A stretch of 64,000 bases of DNA from Streptomyces sp. NBC_00659 (lineage in GTDB: Bacteria; Actinomycetota; Actinomycetes; Streptomycetales; Streptomycetaceae), in NCBI RefSeq assembly GCF_036226925.1, contig NZ_CP109031.1:4836001-4900000 (forward strand), written 5' to 3'. Made by a program: the position numbers and the translations under genes. The notes under the pieces were generated by a model. It was not told the DNA's origin, made no database searches, and saw only the letters and a list, made by a program, of their open reading frames with translations. Positions 33,107-44,833 of this stretch are shown piece by piece. The stretch's first letter is position 1. The number at the start of each line of letters is the position of its first letter.

Positions 33107-34249
33107 ATGACTCAGGGGGCCGGTCAGGGACCCGAGGTGGTGCGGACGGCGACGTTGCGCGACTTCCGGGTACCGGGGTACGTCCACGAGACCGGTCCGT
33201 ATGCGCAGAACACGCCTCATGGCGAGGGCGCCGGACCCGTCGGGGAGAGCACGCGGTACGCGTCGGGAGAACCCTCCCCCTACGCGTCCGGGAAGTCTCC
33301 GGCGGAGTTCCCGGAGGGGTTCTCCGAGGGGTACACGCCCACGCAGCGCGATCTGCCGGTCATCAACCGCGGCGACACCCTGCAGGTCGCCGTCGACGCC
33401 TCGGGCGCGCCCGCCCCGGCGCCCGGCGCCGGACCCGGCCCGCTGTACGTCGTCGGGGACGTGCACGGCTACCTCGACCAGCTCGTCGCCGCGCTCCAGG
33501 CCAAGGGTCTCGTCGACGCCGCCGGGAACTGGTCGGCCGGCACCTCGCGCCTGTGGTTCCTCGGCGACTTCACCGACCGCGGCCCGGACGGCATCGGCGT
33601 GATCGACCTCGTGATGCGGCTGTCCGCCGAGGCGGCCGCAGCCGGCGGCTACTGCAAGGCGCTCATGGGCAACCACGAGCTGCTGCTGCTCGGTGCCAAG
33701 CGGTTCGGCGACACCCCGGTCAGCTCCGGCGCCGGCACCGCCACCTTCCAGGCCGCCTGGCTGCTCAACGGCGGCCAGAAGACGGACATGGACCGCCTCC
33801 AGGACCACCATCTGCAGTGGATGGCCCGCCTCGACGCCATGGAGCTGGTCGACGGACACCTTCTGGTGCACTCCGACACCACCGCCTACCTCGACTACGG
33901 CGACTCCATCGAAGCGGTCAACGACACCGTCCGCGAAACCCTCACCCGCAACGACGCCGAGGACTGCTGGGACCTGTTCCGCAAGTTCACCCGGCGCTTC
34001 GCCTTCCGCGACGACGGCGCCGACGCGGTCCACGAACTGCTCGACCTGTACGGCGGCACACGCATCGTCCACGGTCACAGCCCTATTCCGTATCTCCTGG
34101 GCGAGGTGGGCCCGGAGGACGGCGAGGCCGGAGCGGGTCCCGTGATCGAAGGACCGCACGTCTACGCCGACGGTCTGGCCATCGCGATGGACGGTGGAGT
34201 GACCATGGCCGGAAAGCTGCTGGTCCAGCAACTTCCCCTGGATATCTGA
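33107..34249 (+). CDS. Metallophosphoesterase (PPP-type serine/threonine phosphatase)
   Basis: 380 residues. After a ~110-residue Pro/Gly-rich, probably disordered N-terminus comes the calcineurin-like core: GDVHGYLDQL (near residue 122), GDFTDRGPDGIG and GNHELLLLG, then HGHSP near the end. These are the dimetal-binding GDxHG, GDxxDRG and GNHE motifs. It may dephosphorylate proteins or nucleotides. The ATG at 33107 has GGAGGGG upstream. No signal peptide or helix is seen, so it is cytoplasmic. Partner not evident from the neighbours. Confidence 0.88.
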   Translation: MTQGAGQGPEVVRTATLRDFRVPGYVHETGPYAQNTPHGEGAGPVGESTRYASGEPSPYASGKSPAEFPEGFSEGYTPTQRDLPVINRGDTLQVAVDASGAPAPAPGAGPGPLYVVGDVHGYLDQLVAALQAKGLVDAAGNWSAGTSRLWFLGDFTDRGPDGIGVIDLVMRLSAEAAAAGGYCKALMGNHELLLLGAKRFGDTPVSSGAGTATFQAAWLLNGGQKTDMDRLQDHHLQWMARLDAMELVDGHLLVHSDTTAYLDYGDSIEAVNDTVRETLTRNDAEDCWDLFRKFTRRFAFRDDGADAVHELLDLYGGTRIVHGHSPIPYLLGEVGPEDGEAGAGPVIEGPHVYADGLAIAMDGGVTMAGKLLVQQLPLDI

Positions 34250-34435
34250 GCGTTCACCGGGCAGGCGTCCGGCGGGCGGACCGCTGCGGACAGGGGCCAA
34301 TTTCTGGAAACCCCCTGTCACGGCGTGCCGTCACCGCTCTACCATCGGCTTATCCGTAGCAGGCTCCCCTCCGTTTCTGCCCAACGGCTCGTCAGCGTGC
34401 GAGCCACCAGCCCTACGGAGCATCGGGGGATGCAG

Positions 34436-35290
34436 ATGAACAGCGTTCCGCAGCACCTGCTGAGCGAGGACCGCCAGGAATACGAGCGGATCCTCGATGA
34501 GGCGCTGCGCTCCGCACCACACCGCCCGGAACTCGCCGCTGTCGGCCAGCGGCTCAACCTCGAACAACTGCGCACCATGGCGCTCAACGCCACAGCCCTC
34601 ATCACGACGGCCGCGTCGGACGAGTACGCGCACTATGTGAAGATCCGCAGCGAACTGCGCCGACCGGTGCGGTCCGCTGTCGTGAGCGAGGAAACCGGCT
34701 CCACGGAGCCGGGCACGACCGTGTTGGGGCTCGCCGCCACCGTGGGGGAGGTCACCGAGACCGCCGGAGCAGGCGCGGTCGCCGTCGTCGCGGTGCTCGC
34801 CCCCGTCCTCGCCGGGACGGCAGCGGTGATCTTTCTGCTCGTGGGCTACGTCCTGAAGATGCTCGATCCCGAGCCGACCGTCGCCCGAACCCTCCTGACC
34901 ACGGGATGGGTCTTCGGCGCGATCACGGCGGCCGCCATTCTGGTCGCCGCGGCCGGACTGCTGCTGACCGCCCTGCGCAACAGTTCGTCCTCCCTCCAGG
35001 CCGAAGCGGGCCACGAGCTGACCGGACAGGTCACCCGGGCCAAGGAGGCCTGGCGTGATGCCCTGCTGGAGCGCGGCATCATGCCGTTCCTGCGGGAAGC
35101 CCTCGCGGACCCGGGCTCGGCGGCACTGAGCCGCCCCGCACCGGCCCCGAGCCGCATTCCCCACCTCGGGTACGGCAGGCCGGGGTTCAGCAGCCCCGAG
35201 GACGGACCGGCGGCAGGCTCGCGCCCGAGCTTCTCCAGCCCGGACTTCACCAGCCCGGACTTCGGAGGACCTGAGCACCAGCCCGAGTGA
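34436..35290 (+). CDS. Membrane protein with two helices and a Ser/Pro repeat tail
   Basis: 284 residues. A helical N-terminal region (~1-95, NSVPQHLLSEDRQEYERILDEAL) is followed by two hydrophobic segments (VAVVAVLAPVLAGTAAVIFLLVGYVL near 120-145 and WVFGAITAAAILVAAAGLLLTAL near 160-182), a helical linker, and a disordered tail with SSPDFTSPDF-type repeats. I do not recognise a family; it looks like a Streptomyces-specific membrane protein. Two ATGs six bases apart are possible; the second (34436) has a better distance to GGGGGA. A terminator follows at 35324. Confidence 0.75.
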   Translation: MNSVPQHLLSEDRQEYERILDEALRSAPHRPELAAVGQRLNLEQLRTMALNATALITTAASDEYAHYVKIRSELRRPVRSAVVSEETGSTEPGTTVLGLAATVGEVTETAGAGAVAVVAVLAPVLAGTAAVIFLLVGYVLKMLDPEPTVARTLLTTGWVFGAITAAAILVAAAGLLLTALRNSSSSLQAEAGHELTGQVTRAKEAWRDALLERGIMPFLREALADPGSAALSRPAPAPSRIPHLGYGRPGFSSPEDGPAAGSRPSFSSPDFTSPDFGGPEHQPE

Positions 35291-35323
35291 CCCGGCCGAC
35301 CGACGGCAGGGTCTGGCGGGAGA

Positions 35324-35347
35324 GGGCCCGCGCGGGTGCGCGGGCCC
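35324..35347. terminator. Hairpin between convergent genes
   Basis: GGGCCCGCGC (35324-35333) pairs perfectly with 35338-35347 over a 4-nt loop. It lies 34 bp after the membrane-protein stop and faces the convergent TerD gene. The 276-bp gap has further G/C palindromes (around 35400-35422) but no gene. Confidence 0.7.
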
Positions 35348-35566
35348 GTACACCGCTGCGGGTGCGGCCCTTTCCGGCTGCCCGCGGCGCGTCCGTACGG
35401 CCGCGGGCAGGGCCCTGCCCGCGCGGCGCGCCGCGAGCGCTCGTCCCTCCCGTACACGGCCGCGGCGCGGGCGGGCCCCACGTCTGCGGCGCCCGCGGTC
35501 CTCCACACCCGCCTCCGGGCAGCCCGGGGGCGTCCTGCGGGCGTCATGCGCTGCCTTCGGAGCGCC

Positions 35567-37033
35567 TCAGATGATGCCCAGCCGCCGCGCCTCCTTCGTC
35601 CACGACGGGAACTCGGACAGCAGCCGGTCGTAGAGCTCCGGATCCGGTACGTCGCTGATGTCGTCGACCGCGAAGAAGCCCACGTTGTCGACGCGTCGGC
35701 CCGGCAGGGTGTCGAACCGCTCCAGAACGCCGTAGTTGGAGCGCCCCAGTCCGACGAACTGCCAGAAGACCGGCTCGTCCACCGCTTCCCGCAGCTCCTT
35801 CTCGATCTCCTTGTTGCGGTAGACGCCTCCGTCGGAGAAGAAGAGCACCAGGGTGGGATCGGCGGCCGGGTGCTCGCGAACGAACGTCCGGACCTCGGCG
35901 ATCACCTTCTGCTCCTCGTTCTGGATGCCGACCGCCCGCATGTCCACCTGTCCCGGCAGCAGGCCCTTCTTCGGCTTCTTCCTTCTGAACAAGGTCAGTT
36001 CACCCACCCGGACGTGGCGCTCCAGCCACTCCGGCAGATCGCCCAGGGCGAGGTCCGGCAGTCGGGCCGGGTTCGACGCGAAGGTCCACGCCTGCATCTC
36101 CCCGTCGTCGTCCAGCTGGGCCGCCACCGCGGCCATCCGTTCCACCACATCGGCCACGACGCCCTTGGAGTACAGGAACGACATCGACCCGGAGGCGTCC
36201 AGGACCAGGATGACGCGGGCCTTGACGCCCACAGCCCCGTGCTTGCGCAGACTGACCGCCACCTGCTCCTTGCGCAGGGAGAGCCGCTTGCGCATGTCGA
36301 CGGGCAACCGCTCCTCACCCTTCACGAGACGAGGAGCCGAGCCGGGAACCGGGGCCGGAGGCGCCTGGGGCGCGGGAGAGACAGGCGCGGTCGGGGGTGC
36401 CGGTGGCGACGGGGGTGCGGAGACCGGCGAGGGTGTCGGTGCCGCTGCGGTGGCTCCGGTGGGCGCGTTCCTCGCGTCCGTGCTCCCTGCGGTGCCGGGC
36501 TCCTCGTCCACGCTGATCCCGAAGTCGGTGGCCAGGCCCGCGAGCCCGGAAGCGTACCCCTGGCCCACCGCGCGGAACTTCCACTGACCGCCCCGCAGAT
36601 ACAGCTCGCCTCCGATGAACGCCGTCTCCGTCGTCGCCTCCATCTCGAAGAACGCCAGCTCCTCCCCGGTTCCGGCATCGAACAGCCTCAGTCTCAGACC
36701 CGACAGCTGGCCGAAGGTGCCCCCGTCGGCGGAGGCGCCCAGGACCACGCGCTGGATCTCCGGCTCCAGGGCACGCAGATCCACCTCGACGGTGTCCGTC
36801 GTCCCGTCCCCCTCCCGCCGCTTGCCCGAGTGGCGCACGGCGCCGGAGGCATGCCTCGGCTGGTTGTAGAAGACGAAGTCACCGTCGTCACGCACCCGCC
36901 CGTCCGCCCGGAGCAGCAGGGCCGAGGCATCGGCGTCCGGCGCACCGGGGCCTCCTGACCAGCCGAGTACGACCCGCACCTCCTGCGCGGCAACGGGAAG
37001 GTTGGCACCCTTGCTCATCGATGTCGGTGTCAT
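35567..37033 (-). CDS. TerD-domain protein fused to a von Willebrand A domain
   Basis: 488 residues. Residues ~6-185 are a TerD-type domain ([43 protein letters not shown]), a calcium-binding fold of stress-response proteins. A Pro/Ala-rich linker (~190-255) leads to a VWA domain with the MIDAS motif DASGSMS, TWFAS-like AWTFASNPA, and FFSDGGVY. Such proteins belong to the tellurite/phage-stress Ter systems, though no other ter genes are here. The ATG at 37033 overlaps the TGA of the LysR gene (ATGA), so the two are translated in series. Confidence 0.9.
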   Translation of the reverse strand: MTPTSMSKGANLPVAAQEVRVVLGWSGGPGAPDADASALLLRADGRVRDDGDFVFYNQPRHASGAVRHSGKRREGDGTTDTVEVDLRALEPEIQRVVLGASADGGTFGQLSGLRLRLFDAGTGEELAFFEMEATTETAFIGGELYLRGGQWKFRAVGQGYASGLAGLATDFGISVDEEPGTAGSTDARNAPTGATAAAPTPSPVSAPPSPPAPPTAPVSPAPQAPPAPVPGSAPRLVKGEERLPVDMRKRLSLRKEQVAVSLRKHGAVGVKARVILVLDASGSMSFLYSKGVVADVVERMAAVAAQLDDDGEMQAWTFASNPARLPDLALGDLPEWLERHVRVGELTLFRRKKPKKGLLPGQVDMRAVGIQNEEQKVIAEVRTFVREHPAADPTLVLFFSDGGVYRNKEIEKELREAVDEPVFWQFVGLGRSNYGVLERFDTLPGRRVDNVGFFAVDDISDVPDPELYDRLLSEFPSWTKEARRLGII

Positions 37034-37974
37034 GCGCCCAGTCTCTCTGGAGAAGCCGTCAGTGGATCCGGCCGATACGCCCGCGCGTGGGAACAGCCGG
37101 CCGCGTCCGTCGCGGCCCGTACGAACGCGCGCAGCCGCTCGGTGGTGTTGCCCTCCATCCACACCAGTCCCCGTTCGATCGGCTGCGCGTCGTGAAGGGG
37201 GACGTAGGCGATGTCGGGCCTCGGGTAGTACTGCCGCGAGTGCTCCCCGACCGGGAGGACGCCCCGGCCCATCGCTACCAGGGTCAGCATTTCGGAGAAC
37301 GACCCGCCGGCCGGCCCCTTCGGAACGGGCCTGCCCGAGGGGGTGTGGTCCGGTGTGCGGTCCCGTTTGAACGCCGCCGAGGTCACCTGGGGGTACTGCA
37401 CCACGGGATGGTCCGCGAGCACCTCGAGGGAAAGCCGTTCCTCGCCGGCCAGCGGATGACCTGCCGCGACGGCCAGGACCCGTCTCTCCCGCAGCAGTGC
37501 GGGTCCGCAGGCCATGCCGTCGAAGGGGAACGAAGCCAGCAGCACATCGACCGAACCGTCCATCAGACTCGCCCGGGAGTTGGAGAGCTGAACCTCCCGC
37601 ACGTCGACACGGCAGTCCGGGTGACGCTCACCGAACAGGGCGACCGCCTTGAGAAGCATGGGCGCCGTCCACTCGCCGAGGAAGGCGGCCCGCAGCTCTC
37701 CGGTGACGCCCCGGCCGGCGTCGGCCGCCCTTCGCAGCGCCGCTTCCATCCCGGCGGCCAGGGGCGCCAGGTCGTCCGCCAGCTGCCGGCCGATCGCGGT
37801 GAGCCGGACGGAACGGCTGTTGCGTTCGAACAGCAAGGCTCCGACTCTGCGCTCCAGTGCCTTGATCACCTGGCTGACGCGCCCGGTCGTGATCAGCAGC
37901 CGCGCGGCGGTCCGGCCGAAGTGCAGTTCCTCGGCCAGCGTCAGAAAGATCTCGGTCTCCAGTCGCTCCAGCAT
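37030..37974 (-). CDS. LysR-family transcriptional regulator
   Basis: 314 residues. The N-terminal helix-turn-helix is [48 protein letters not shown] (residues ~4-51), a slightly divergent LysR domain. Residues ~90-300 form the two-lobed effector domain. It is divergent from the DUF1801-VOC pair across a 215-bp gap, the classical layout for a LysR regulator and its target, and also overlaps the TerD-VWA gene downstream by 4 bp. Effector unknown. Confidence 0.9.
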   Translation of the reverse strand: MLERLETEIFLTLAEELHFGRTAARLLITTGRVSQVIKALERRVGALLFERNSRSVRLTAIGRQLADDLAPLAAGMEAALRRAADAGRGVTGELRAAFLGEWTAPMLLKAVALFGERHPDCRVDVREVQLSNSRASLMDGSVDVLLASFPFDGMACGPALLRERRVLAVAAGHPLAGEERLSLEVLADHPVVQYPQVTSAAFKRDRTPDHTPSGRPVPKGPAGGSFSEMLTLVAMGRGVLPVGEHSRQYYPRPDIAYVPLHDAQPIERGLVWMEGNTTERLRAFVRAATDAAGCSHARAYRPDPLTASPERLGA

Positions 37975-38189
37975 GAAACCCCCGGCATTAAATCTGGCTC
38001 AACGGTCGTACAGCGATCATGCCTTGATGGCGTCCGTCTCGCGGCGGATCGTAGAAGGCGTCCACCCGGACGCGAAAGAGCCGACAAGGCTCCCGGCCGG
38101 CCGAGCGCACAGCACCTCCGCGCCCGGTTCCACCCACCACGCCACCACCTCCACCACGCCCATCACGCCCTTCCCGAACGGGGACCCAC

Positions 38190-38552
38190 ATGACTTCCTC
38201 GGACATCACCGCCTACCTGAACGGTCTCGACAGCCCGCTGCGCGAGATCGGCGAGAGAACCAGGCACGTCATCGACTCGGCCCTCCCCGACGACTCCGGC
38301 GCGCTGTGGCACGGCCATCCCACCTGGAGCCTCGGGGACAAGCCGGGGCAGGCCCCGGTCTGCCTGCTCAAGGCCTACACGTCCTACGTCACCTTCGGCC
38401 TCTGGCGCGGCCAGGACGTGGCCGATCCATCGGGCCGGCTGGTCGCCGGAGCCCGCCGGATGGCCTCCGTGAAGCTCGGCCGTGCCGACGAGATCGACCC
38501 CGCCCTGTTCAGCGCGTGGCTTCGCCACGCCCTCGCCCTGGAGACGACATGA
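38190..38552 (+). CDS. DUF1801 (YdhG-like) domain protein
   Basis: 120 residues. Typical DUF1801 features are ITAYLNGLDSPLREIGERTRHVIDSALP, then LWHGHPTWSLG and CLLKAYTSYVTFGLWRG, a small alpha/beta fold without known enzymatic residues. The ATG at 38190 follows GGGGACC. The stop overlaps the VOC gene (ATGA). Divergent from the LysR gene and probably controlled by it. Confidence 0.85.
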   Translation: MTSSDITAYLNGLDSPLREIGERTRHVIDSALPDDSGALWHGHPTWSLGDKPGQAPVCLLKAYTSYVTFGLWRGQDVADPSGRLVAGARRMASVKLGRADEIDPALFSAWLRHALALETT

Positions 38553-38944
38553 CCACCCTGCGTGTGAAGGCCTTCGACCACCTGGTCCTCAATGTCGAGG
38601 ACATCGAACGGTCCCTGGCCTTCTACACCGGGCTTCTGGGCCTCGAACCCGTACGCGTCGACGCATGGCGGCGCGGCCAGGCCCCGTTCCCGTCGGTGAG
38701 GGTCACGGCCGAAACCATCATCGACCTGATCGCCCATAGCCGTGGGGGGTCCAACGTCGACCACCTCTGCCTCACCGTGGAACCTCTGGACTGGGACCAG
38801 GTCATCGCGTCGGGATCCTTCACCGTGCTCGAGGGGCCCGTGAAACGCTTCGGCGCGCGCGGCAACGCCACCTCGGTCTACGTCCAGGACCCGGACGGCA
38901 ACACCGTCGAACTGCGCTGGTACCCGCAGGACGTCACACCGTGA
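38549..38944 (+). CDS. VOC-superfamily (glyoxalase/dioxygenase-fold) protein
   Basis: 131 residues. Starts FDHLVLNVEDIERSLAFYTGLLGLEPVRV, contains NVDHLCLTVE in the middle and ends SVYVQDPDGNTVELRW, the vicinal-oxygen-chelate beta-alpha-beta pattern. Metal-ligand candidates are His in FDHLV, His in VDHLC and Glu in VELRW. Reaction unknown. Translation is coupled to the DUF1801 gene by a 4-bp overlap. Confidence 0.88.
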   Translation: MTTLRVKAFDHLVLNVEDIERSLAFYTGLLGLEPVRVDAWRRGQAPFPSVRVTAETIIDLIAHSRGGSNVDHLCLTVEPLDWDQVIASGSFTVLEGPVKRFGARGNATSVYVQDPDGNTVELRWYPQDVTP

Positions 38945-39001
38945 CCGTGCCGAGGACGGCGGTCCGGGTGTCCGCCCCGGACCGCGCCCCCGTGATCCGG
39001 C

Positions 39002-40960
<1,959 letters not shown>

Positions 40961-41042
40961 CGTGTGCAAAGGTGCCCCCACGCTAGCGTCATGTTTGGCG
41001 CGGTGAACAGAGGGCCCTTGACGTTCTTGCGATGATCGGCCG

Positions 41043-42554
41043 GTGACGACGACCCGGCAGCACCCGTTCCCCCCGCCCGAGCCACCGCGCCGTCCCGGCT
41101 CCGACGACGGCCGTGGGCATGGCTCCGCCATCGGTCACGGCCACGAGCAAGAGCACGGCCACGGCCATGGACCGGGCGGTGATCATCACGGTTCGGGCGA
41201 CGGTCACGGGCCGGGTCCCCGCCGCGGGCACCACGAGCCTGCGGGCGCCGGACACGGGCATTCCCACAGCCACGGTCCCGCCGCGCCGGTCTCCAAGCAA
41301 CTGCGCAAGGTCATCGCCGCGGTACTGATCCCCTTCGCGGCCGCGGTCGTGGTGGGTCTCGTGGTGCTGTGGCCCGGCGGCGCGCCGTCCCACGAGCGCA
41401 CCGGTGTCGGGTTCGACCGGCAGACCCAGCAGGCGACGGTCACGAAGATCGACCAGGTGGACTGCAAGTCCGTGAACGCCTCCTCGGGAACCGCGACGGG
41501 CGGCACCTCCACCGCCGGGGGTTCCTCCGCTCAGTCCGGGGAGGGGGGAGAGTGCAAGAAGGCGACCGTCCGCATCGACACCGGCAAGGACAAGGGCCGC
41601 ACGTTCACCGAGATCGTTCAGCCCGATCAGTCACGGCAGTTGCACCAGAGCGAGAAGGTCGTCGTCGCGTACGAACCCTCCGCCCCCAGGGACCTCCAGT
41701 ACTCGGTCACGGACGCGAACCGGAAGCTGCCCCTGACGCTGCTCGCCGTGATCTTCGCGGTGGTCGTCGTGGTGATCGGCCGGATGCGCGGCATCATGGC
41801 CCTGGTCGCCCTGGCCATCAGCTTCGTGATCCTGAACTTCTTCATCCTGCCCGCGATCCTGCAGGGCTCGAACCCGCTGCTCGTGGCCGTCGTCGGGTCC
41901 AGTGCGATCATGCTGATCGCGCTCTACATGTGTCACGGTCTGTCGGCCCGGACGTCCGTGGCGGTGGTCGGCACCCTGCTCTCCCTGGTGCTGATCGGGC
42001 TCCTCGGCTCGGTCTTCATCGACTGGGCCGTACTGACCGGCAACACCGACGACAGCACCGGCCTGATCCACGGTCTGTACCCGTCCATCGACATGAGCGG
42101 CCTGCTGCTGGCCGGCGTCATCATCGGTTCGCTCGGTGTCCTGGACGATGTGACGGTGACGCAGACGTCCGCGGTCTGGGAACTGCACGAGGCGAACCCG
42201 ACGATGGGCTGGCGCGGCCTGTACCGCGCGGGCATCCGTATCGGCCGTGACCACATCGCGTCGGTCGTCAACACGCTCGTCCTGGCCTACGCGGGCGCCG
42301 CGCTGCCGCTGCTGCTGCTCTTCTCGATCGCCCAGAGCAGCGTGGGCACCGTCGCCAACAGCGAACTGGTCGCCGAGGAGATCGTGCGCACGCTGGTCGG
42401 ATCGATCGGTCTGGTCGCCGCGGTGCCCGTGACGACCGCGCTGGCCGCGCTGGTGGTCGCCGCGGACCGTGAAGGCGGCACGCCCGTCCCCGCGCAGCCC
42501 GCGGCCGACAGGACGCCGGCACGGAGCGGGAAGGGACGCCGCCGCAAGCACTGA
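41043..42554 (+). CDS. YibE/F-family membrane protein with histidine-rich N-terminus
   Basis: 503 residues. The first ~80 residues are a Gly/His-rich cytoplasmic tail with more than 20 histidines (GHGHEQEHGHGHG, HGHSHSHG). One helix follows (VIAAVLIPFAAAVVVGLVVLW), then a ~120-residue extracytoplasmic domain (TVTKIDQVDCKSV...YEPSAPRDLQYSV), then seven to eight helices of the YibE/F core (RMRGIMALVALAISFVILNF, GVLDDVTVTQTSAVWEL). Function of the family is unknown; a transport role is often assumed. The His-rich tail could bind Zn, Ni or Cu. GTG start at 41043, 220 bp from divergent thiC. Confidence 0.88.
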   Translation: MTTTRQHPFPPPEPPRRPGSDDGRGHGSAIGHGHEQEHGHGHGPGGDHHGSGDGHGPGPRRGHHEPAGAGHGHSHSHGPAAPVSKQLRKVIAAVLIPFAAAVVVGLVVLWPGGAPSHERTGVGFDRQTQQATVTKIDQVDCKSVNASSGTATGGTSTAGGSSAQSGEGGECKKATVRIDTGKDKGRTFTEIVQPDQSRQLHQSEKVVVAYEPSAPRDLQYSVTDANRKLPLTLLAVIFAVVVVVIGRMRGIMALVALAISFVILNFFILPAILQGSNPLLVAVVGSSAIMLIALYMCHGLSARTSVAVVGTLLSLVLIGLLGSVFIDWAVLTGNTDDSTGLIHGLYPSIDMSGLLLAGVIIGSLGVLDDVTVTQTSAVWELHEANPTMGWRGLYRAGIRIGRDHIASVVNTLVLAYAGAALPLLLLFSIAQSSVGTVANSELVAEEIVRTLVGSIGLVAAVPVTTALAALVVAADREGGTPVPAQPAADRTPARSGKGRRRKH

Positions 42555-42637
42555 GCCGTCCCGCGACAGCGCGGAAACCATCCTGCACCGGCGCCCCTTG
42601 TGAGGAAGCGTTACGCCGCTCCGTGGGCCGCCGACGC

Positions 42638-43075
42638 TCAGCCCGCGCTCTGTTCCTCCGTGAGAATGCGGTCGAGCACCGCGTCGAGGGACGTGTCGAA
42701 ACCCTCGAGGGAGCGTTCCTGCCCGAGCGGCACGAGCCTGTCCGTCCGGTCGAGAAACGCGACGAGCGGCGCGGCCCCGGACCGGAACAGCGCGTGATCG
42801 CCGCCGACCTGAAGCCGGATCAGCACCTCGCCGAACGCCTCCGGGTCGGACGGAGCGATGTGCACGTCGCCGTCACCACAGGGCCTGCCCACCCCGTCGA
42901 CGAGCAGTTCCCGCCCGAACGCCCAGGTCACGGGCGCGTCGCCGGGCAAGTGGAAGGTCAACCGCACGGCGTACGGATCACAGGTCTCGTATCGCAGCTC
43001 GACAGGAATACGGAAGGACAGCTCCTCGGACACGAGGAAGCTCATCATGACCTCTGCCTGCACCGACTCACGCAT
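42638..43075 (-). CDS. ssgA: SsgA, sporulation-specific cell division activator
   Basis: 145 residues. The SALP-family hallmarks are clear: SFLVSEELSFRIPVELRY, YAVRLTFHLPGDAPVTWAFGRELL, GDGDVHI and APLVAFLDRTDRLVPLGQE. SsgA helps place SsgB and thereby FtsZ at future sporulation septa and stimulates submerged sporulation. Adjacent ssgR confirms SsgA rather than a paralogue. The ATG at 43075 adds nine residues before the MMSFLVSEE start; either may be used. In S. coelicolor its transcription depends on SsgR. It stands alone between the YibE/F gene (convergent) and ssgR. Confidence 0.95.
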   Translation of the reverse strand: MRESVQAEVMMSFLVSEELSFRIPVELRYETCDPYAVRLTFHLPGDAPVTWAFGRELLVDGVGRPCGDGDVHIAPSDPEAFGEVLIRLQVGGDHALFRSGAAPLVAFLDRTDRLVPLGQERSLEGFDTSLDAVLDRILTEEQSAG

Positions 43076-43176
43076 CGCCTACCCCGTCGTTTACCGTCGA
43101 CTGGCCAGGATTCGTCCCACCTGACACTGCTGGAAATATTGCTCAACGTGTATGCCGCATTACAAGGAGTGAGTTT

Positions 43177-44292
43177 TCAGATACTGATAGAGATGGCGAG
43201 TGTTCCTAGCAGCCGGCCGACCTCGTTCTGCAGCTGCCGTGCCACGGGCATCAGCCGGTCGCCCTGATGGGACGGGAGGGAGAAGGCCACGACCGCGGCC
43301 GAACTGCCCACGGTGACCGGAATCGCGGCGCAGACCGTGCCCAGCGCGTACTCCTGCCGCTCGATCACCGGTTCCATCCGGCCCGTCCGTTCCAGACGCC
43401 GCAGCAGCCGGTCCTCGTCACGCACCGTGTACGGGGTGAGCGCCCGCACCGGGTAGCGGTCGAGGTGTTCACGCCGGGACTTGTCGTCCAGCTGGGCCAG
43501 CAGACACTGGCCGACCGCATGGGCGTGCCCGGTCTCGCGGAAGTCGGCCCACTCCTCGACCGCCGGGTTCGCCGGGGTGTCGGCGACACACATGACCTCG
43601 ATCTCACCGTCGCGGTAGACCGCGTAGTACACGGGTGCGCCGATCACGTCGCGCCAGCGCGCGAGGGTGTCCCTCACTGTGCTGCGACGTTTCTGCCGGG
43701 CTCCGCTGCTGCTCAGCCGCTCGGCGGCCTCGCCCAGGAAGAACAGCCCTCTGTCACGGCGCAGATAGCCCTCGTGGACCAGGGTGCGCAGCAGGTGGTA
43801 GGCGGTCGGCAACGCCAGCCCCGCCTCCCGGGCGAGCTGTTTGGCAGGGGCGCCCTGCTCACGCGAGGCGACGGCCTCCAGCAGACGCATCGCGCGCTGG
43901 ACCGAGCCGATCAACGTGGTGGTGTGGGAGTCCAGGGGAGCGGCTTCCGGCTCCGCGGAAAGGGCGCGGGCCTGGCGTGCCGTCCCCGCGGCCGGTCGGG
44001 TTGGACCGCGAGTCGCCGCCGGCCCGGTGTGCCCTTCCACCGGCGCGGTGCGCCTGGCGGGTTCCTCCACCGTCGGATTCCGGGGCTGCGCCGGCCCCCT
44101 GGGCGGAGCCGACGAGCTGTGCGAGAGGGACGGCTCCCCCGGCGAGGTACGCGGCTGGGCCGGCGGAACGCGTGCCGCCGCGGGCGTACCCGGTCGCCGG
44201 AAGGGTGGAGCGACGGATGGTGCGGGTGCTGTGTCAACCGTGGCCAAGGGGCACTCCGAAGAGCGAGGAGGACCGCCCGTGCGGGGAGTCAC
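43177..44292 (-). CDS. ssgR: SsgR, IclR-type activator of ssgA
   Basis: 371 residues from the first start. The IclR part begins only around residue 122 (IGSVQRAMRLLEAVASREQGAPAKQLAREAGLALPTAYHLLRTLVHEGYL, winged helix) and is followed by the IclR effector domain (PVYYAVYRDGEIEV, GHAHAVGQCLL, GTVCAAIPV). SsgR of S. coelicolor is ~240 residues, so the Pro/Ala-rich N-terminus here is either a real extension or a start-site artefact; no Shine-Dalgarno supports the GTG at 44292. Gene order ssgR-ssgA matches other streptomycetes, where SsgR switches on ssgA at sporulation. Confidence 0.9.
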   Translation of the reverse strand: MTPRTGGPPRSSECPLATVDTAPAPSVAPPFRRPGTPAAARVPPAQPRTSPGEPSLSHSSSAPPRGPAQPRNPTVEEPARRTAPVEGHTGPAATRGPTRPAAGTARQARALSAEPEAAPLDSHTTTLIGSVQRAMRLLEAVASREQGAPAKQLAREAGLALPTAYHLLRTLVHEGYLRRDRGLFFLGEAAERLSSSGARQKRRSTVRDTLARWRDVIGAPVYYAVYRDGEIEVMCVADTPANPAVEEWADFRETGHAHAVGQCLLAQLDDKSRREHLDRYPVRALTPYTVRDEDRLLRRLERTGRMEPVIERQEYALGTVCAAIPVTVGSSAAVVAFSLPSHQGDRLMPVARQLQNEVGRLLGTLAISISI

Positions 44293-44455
44293 GGGAGGGC
44301 TGTGCGCTGCCCGCGGGGTCGGCCCCGCGTCGAGTTCCGGACTCTAACGGGCCGTCACCGCTCATACGCGGCCTCACCGGAAACTTCCCCCTGCCGAGGG
44401 AACCTTGGGTTCCCTTTCCCCTTTCGCCGTTACCTGTCGCTCGCCCTCCGGCGCC

Positions 44456-44668
44456 TCACCAGTCGCTGCGCGAGGAGGAACCCGACATGAACTTCCGCAC
44501 GATGAAGATGAGCCCGCCGACCAGCGCGACGAAGACGAGCAGCTTGAAGAGCAGGCCGATGACGAACCCGACGACGCTCGCTATCAGGCCGCCGAACACC
44601 ACGAGAGCGATGACCGGCACCGCGACCCACTTCACCCACCACGGCATACCGCTGAAGATCTCCTGCAT
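44456..44668 (-). CDS. Small membrane protein, DUF5326 type
   Basis: 70 residues: MQEIFSGMPWWVKWVAVPVI, two hydrophobic stretches to about residue 58, then a short Ser/Arg tail. This matches the short Streptomyces DUF5326 membrane proteins found next to ssgR; function unknown. The ATG at 44668 has AAGGACAGGG upstream; an alternative start would add 25 basic residues. Confidence 0.82.
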   Translation of the reverse strand: MQEIFSGMPWWVKWVAVPVIALVVFGGLIASVVGFVIGLLFKLLVFVALVGGLIFIVRKFMSGSSSRSDW

Positions 44669-44833
44669 CGCCCTGTCCTTACCTCTCCTCGCCCGTGGCC
44701 CCGACACCGGGACACTGATTCCGGGTTCTCTGATGTCTCGCACCCGATGCTAGGACGGGGAGGGGTCCGTGCGGTGACCTCGCATCCCTTGTCCTCCCCT
44801 GATCGTCCCCCTAGGGAACCCTGAGACGCGGGG

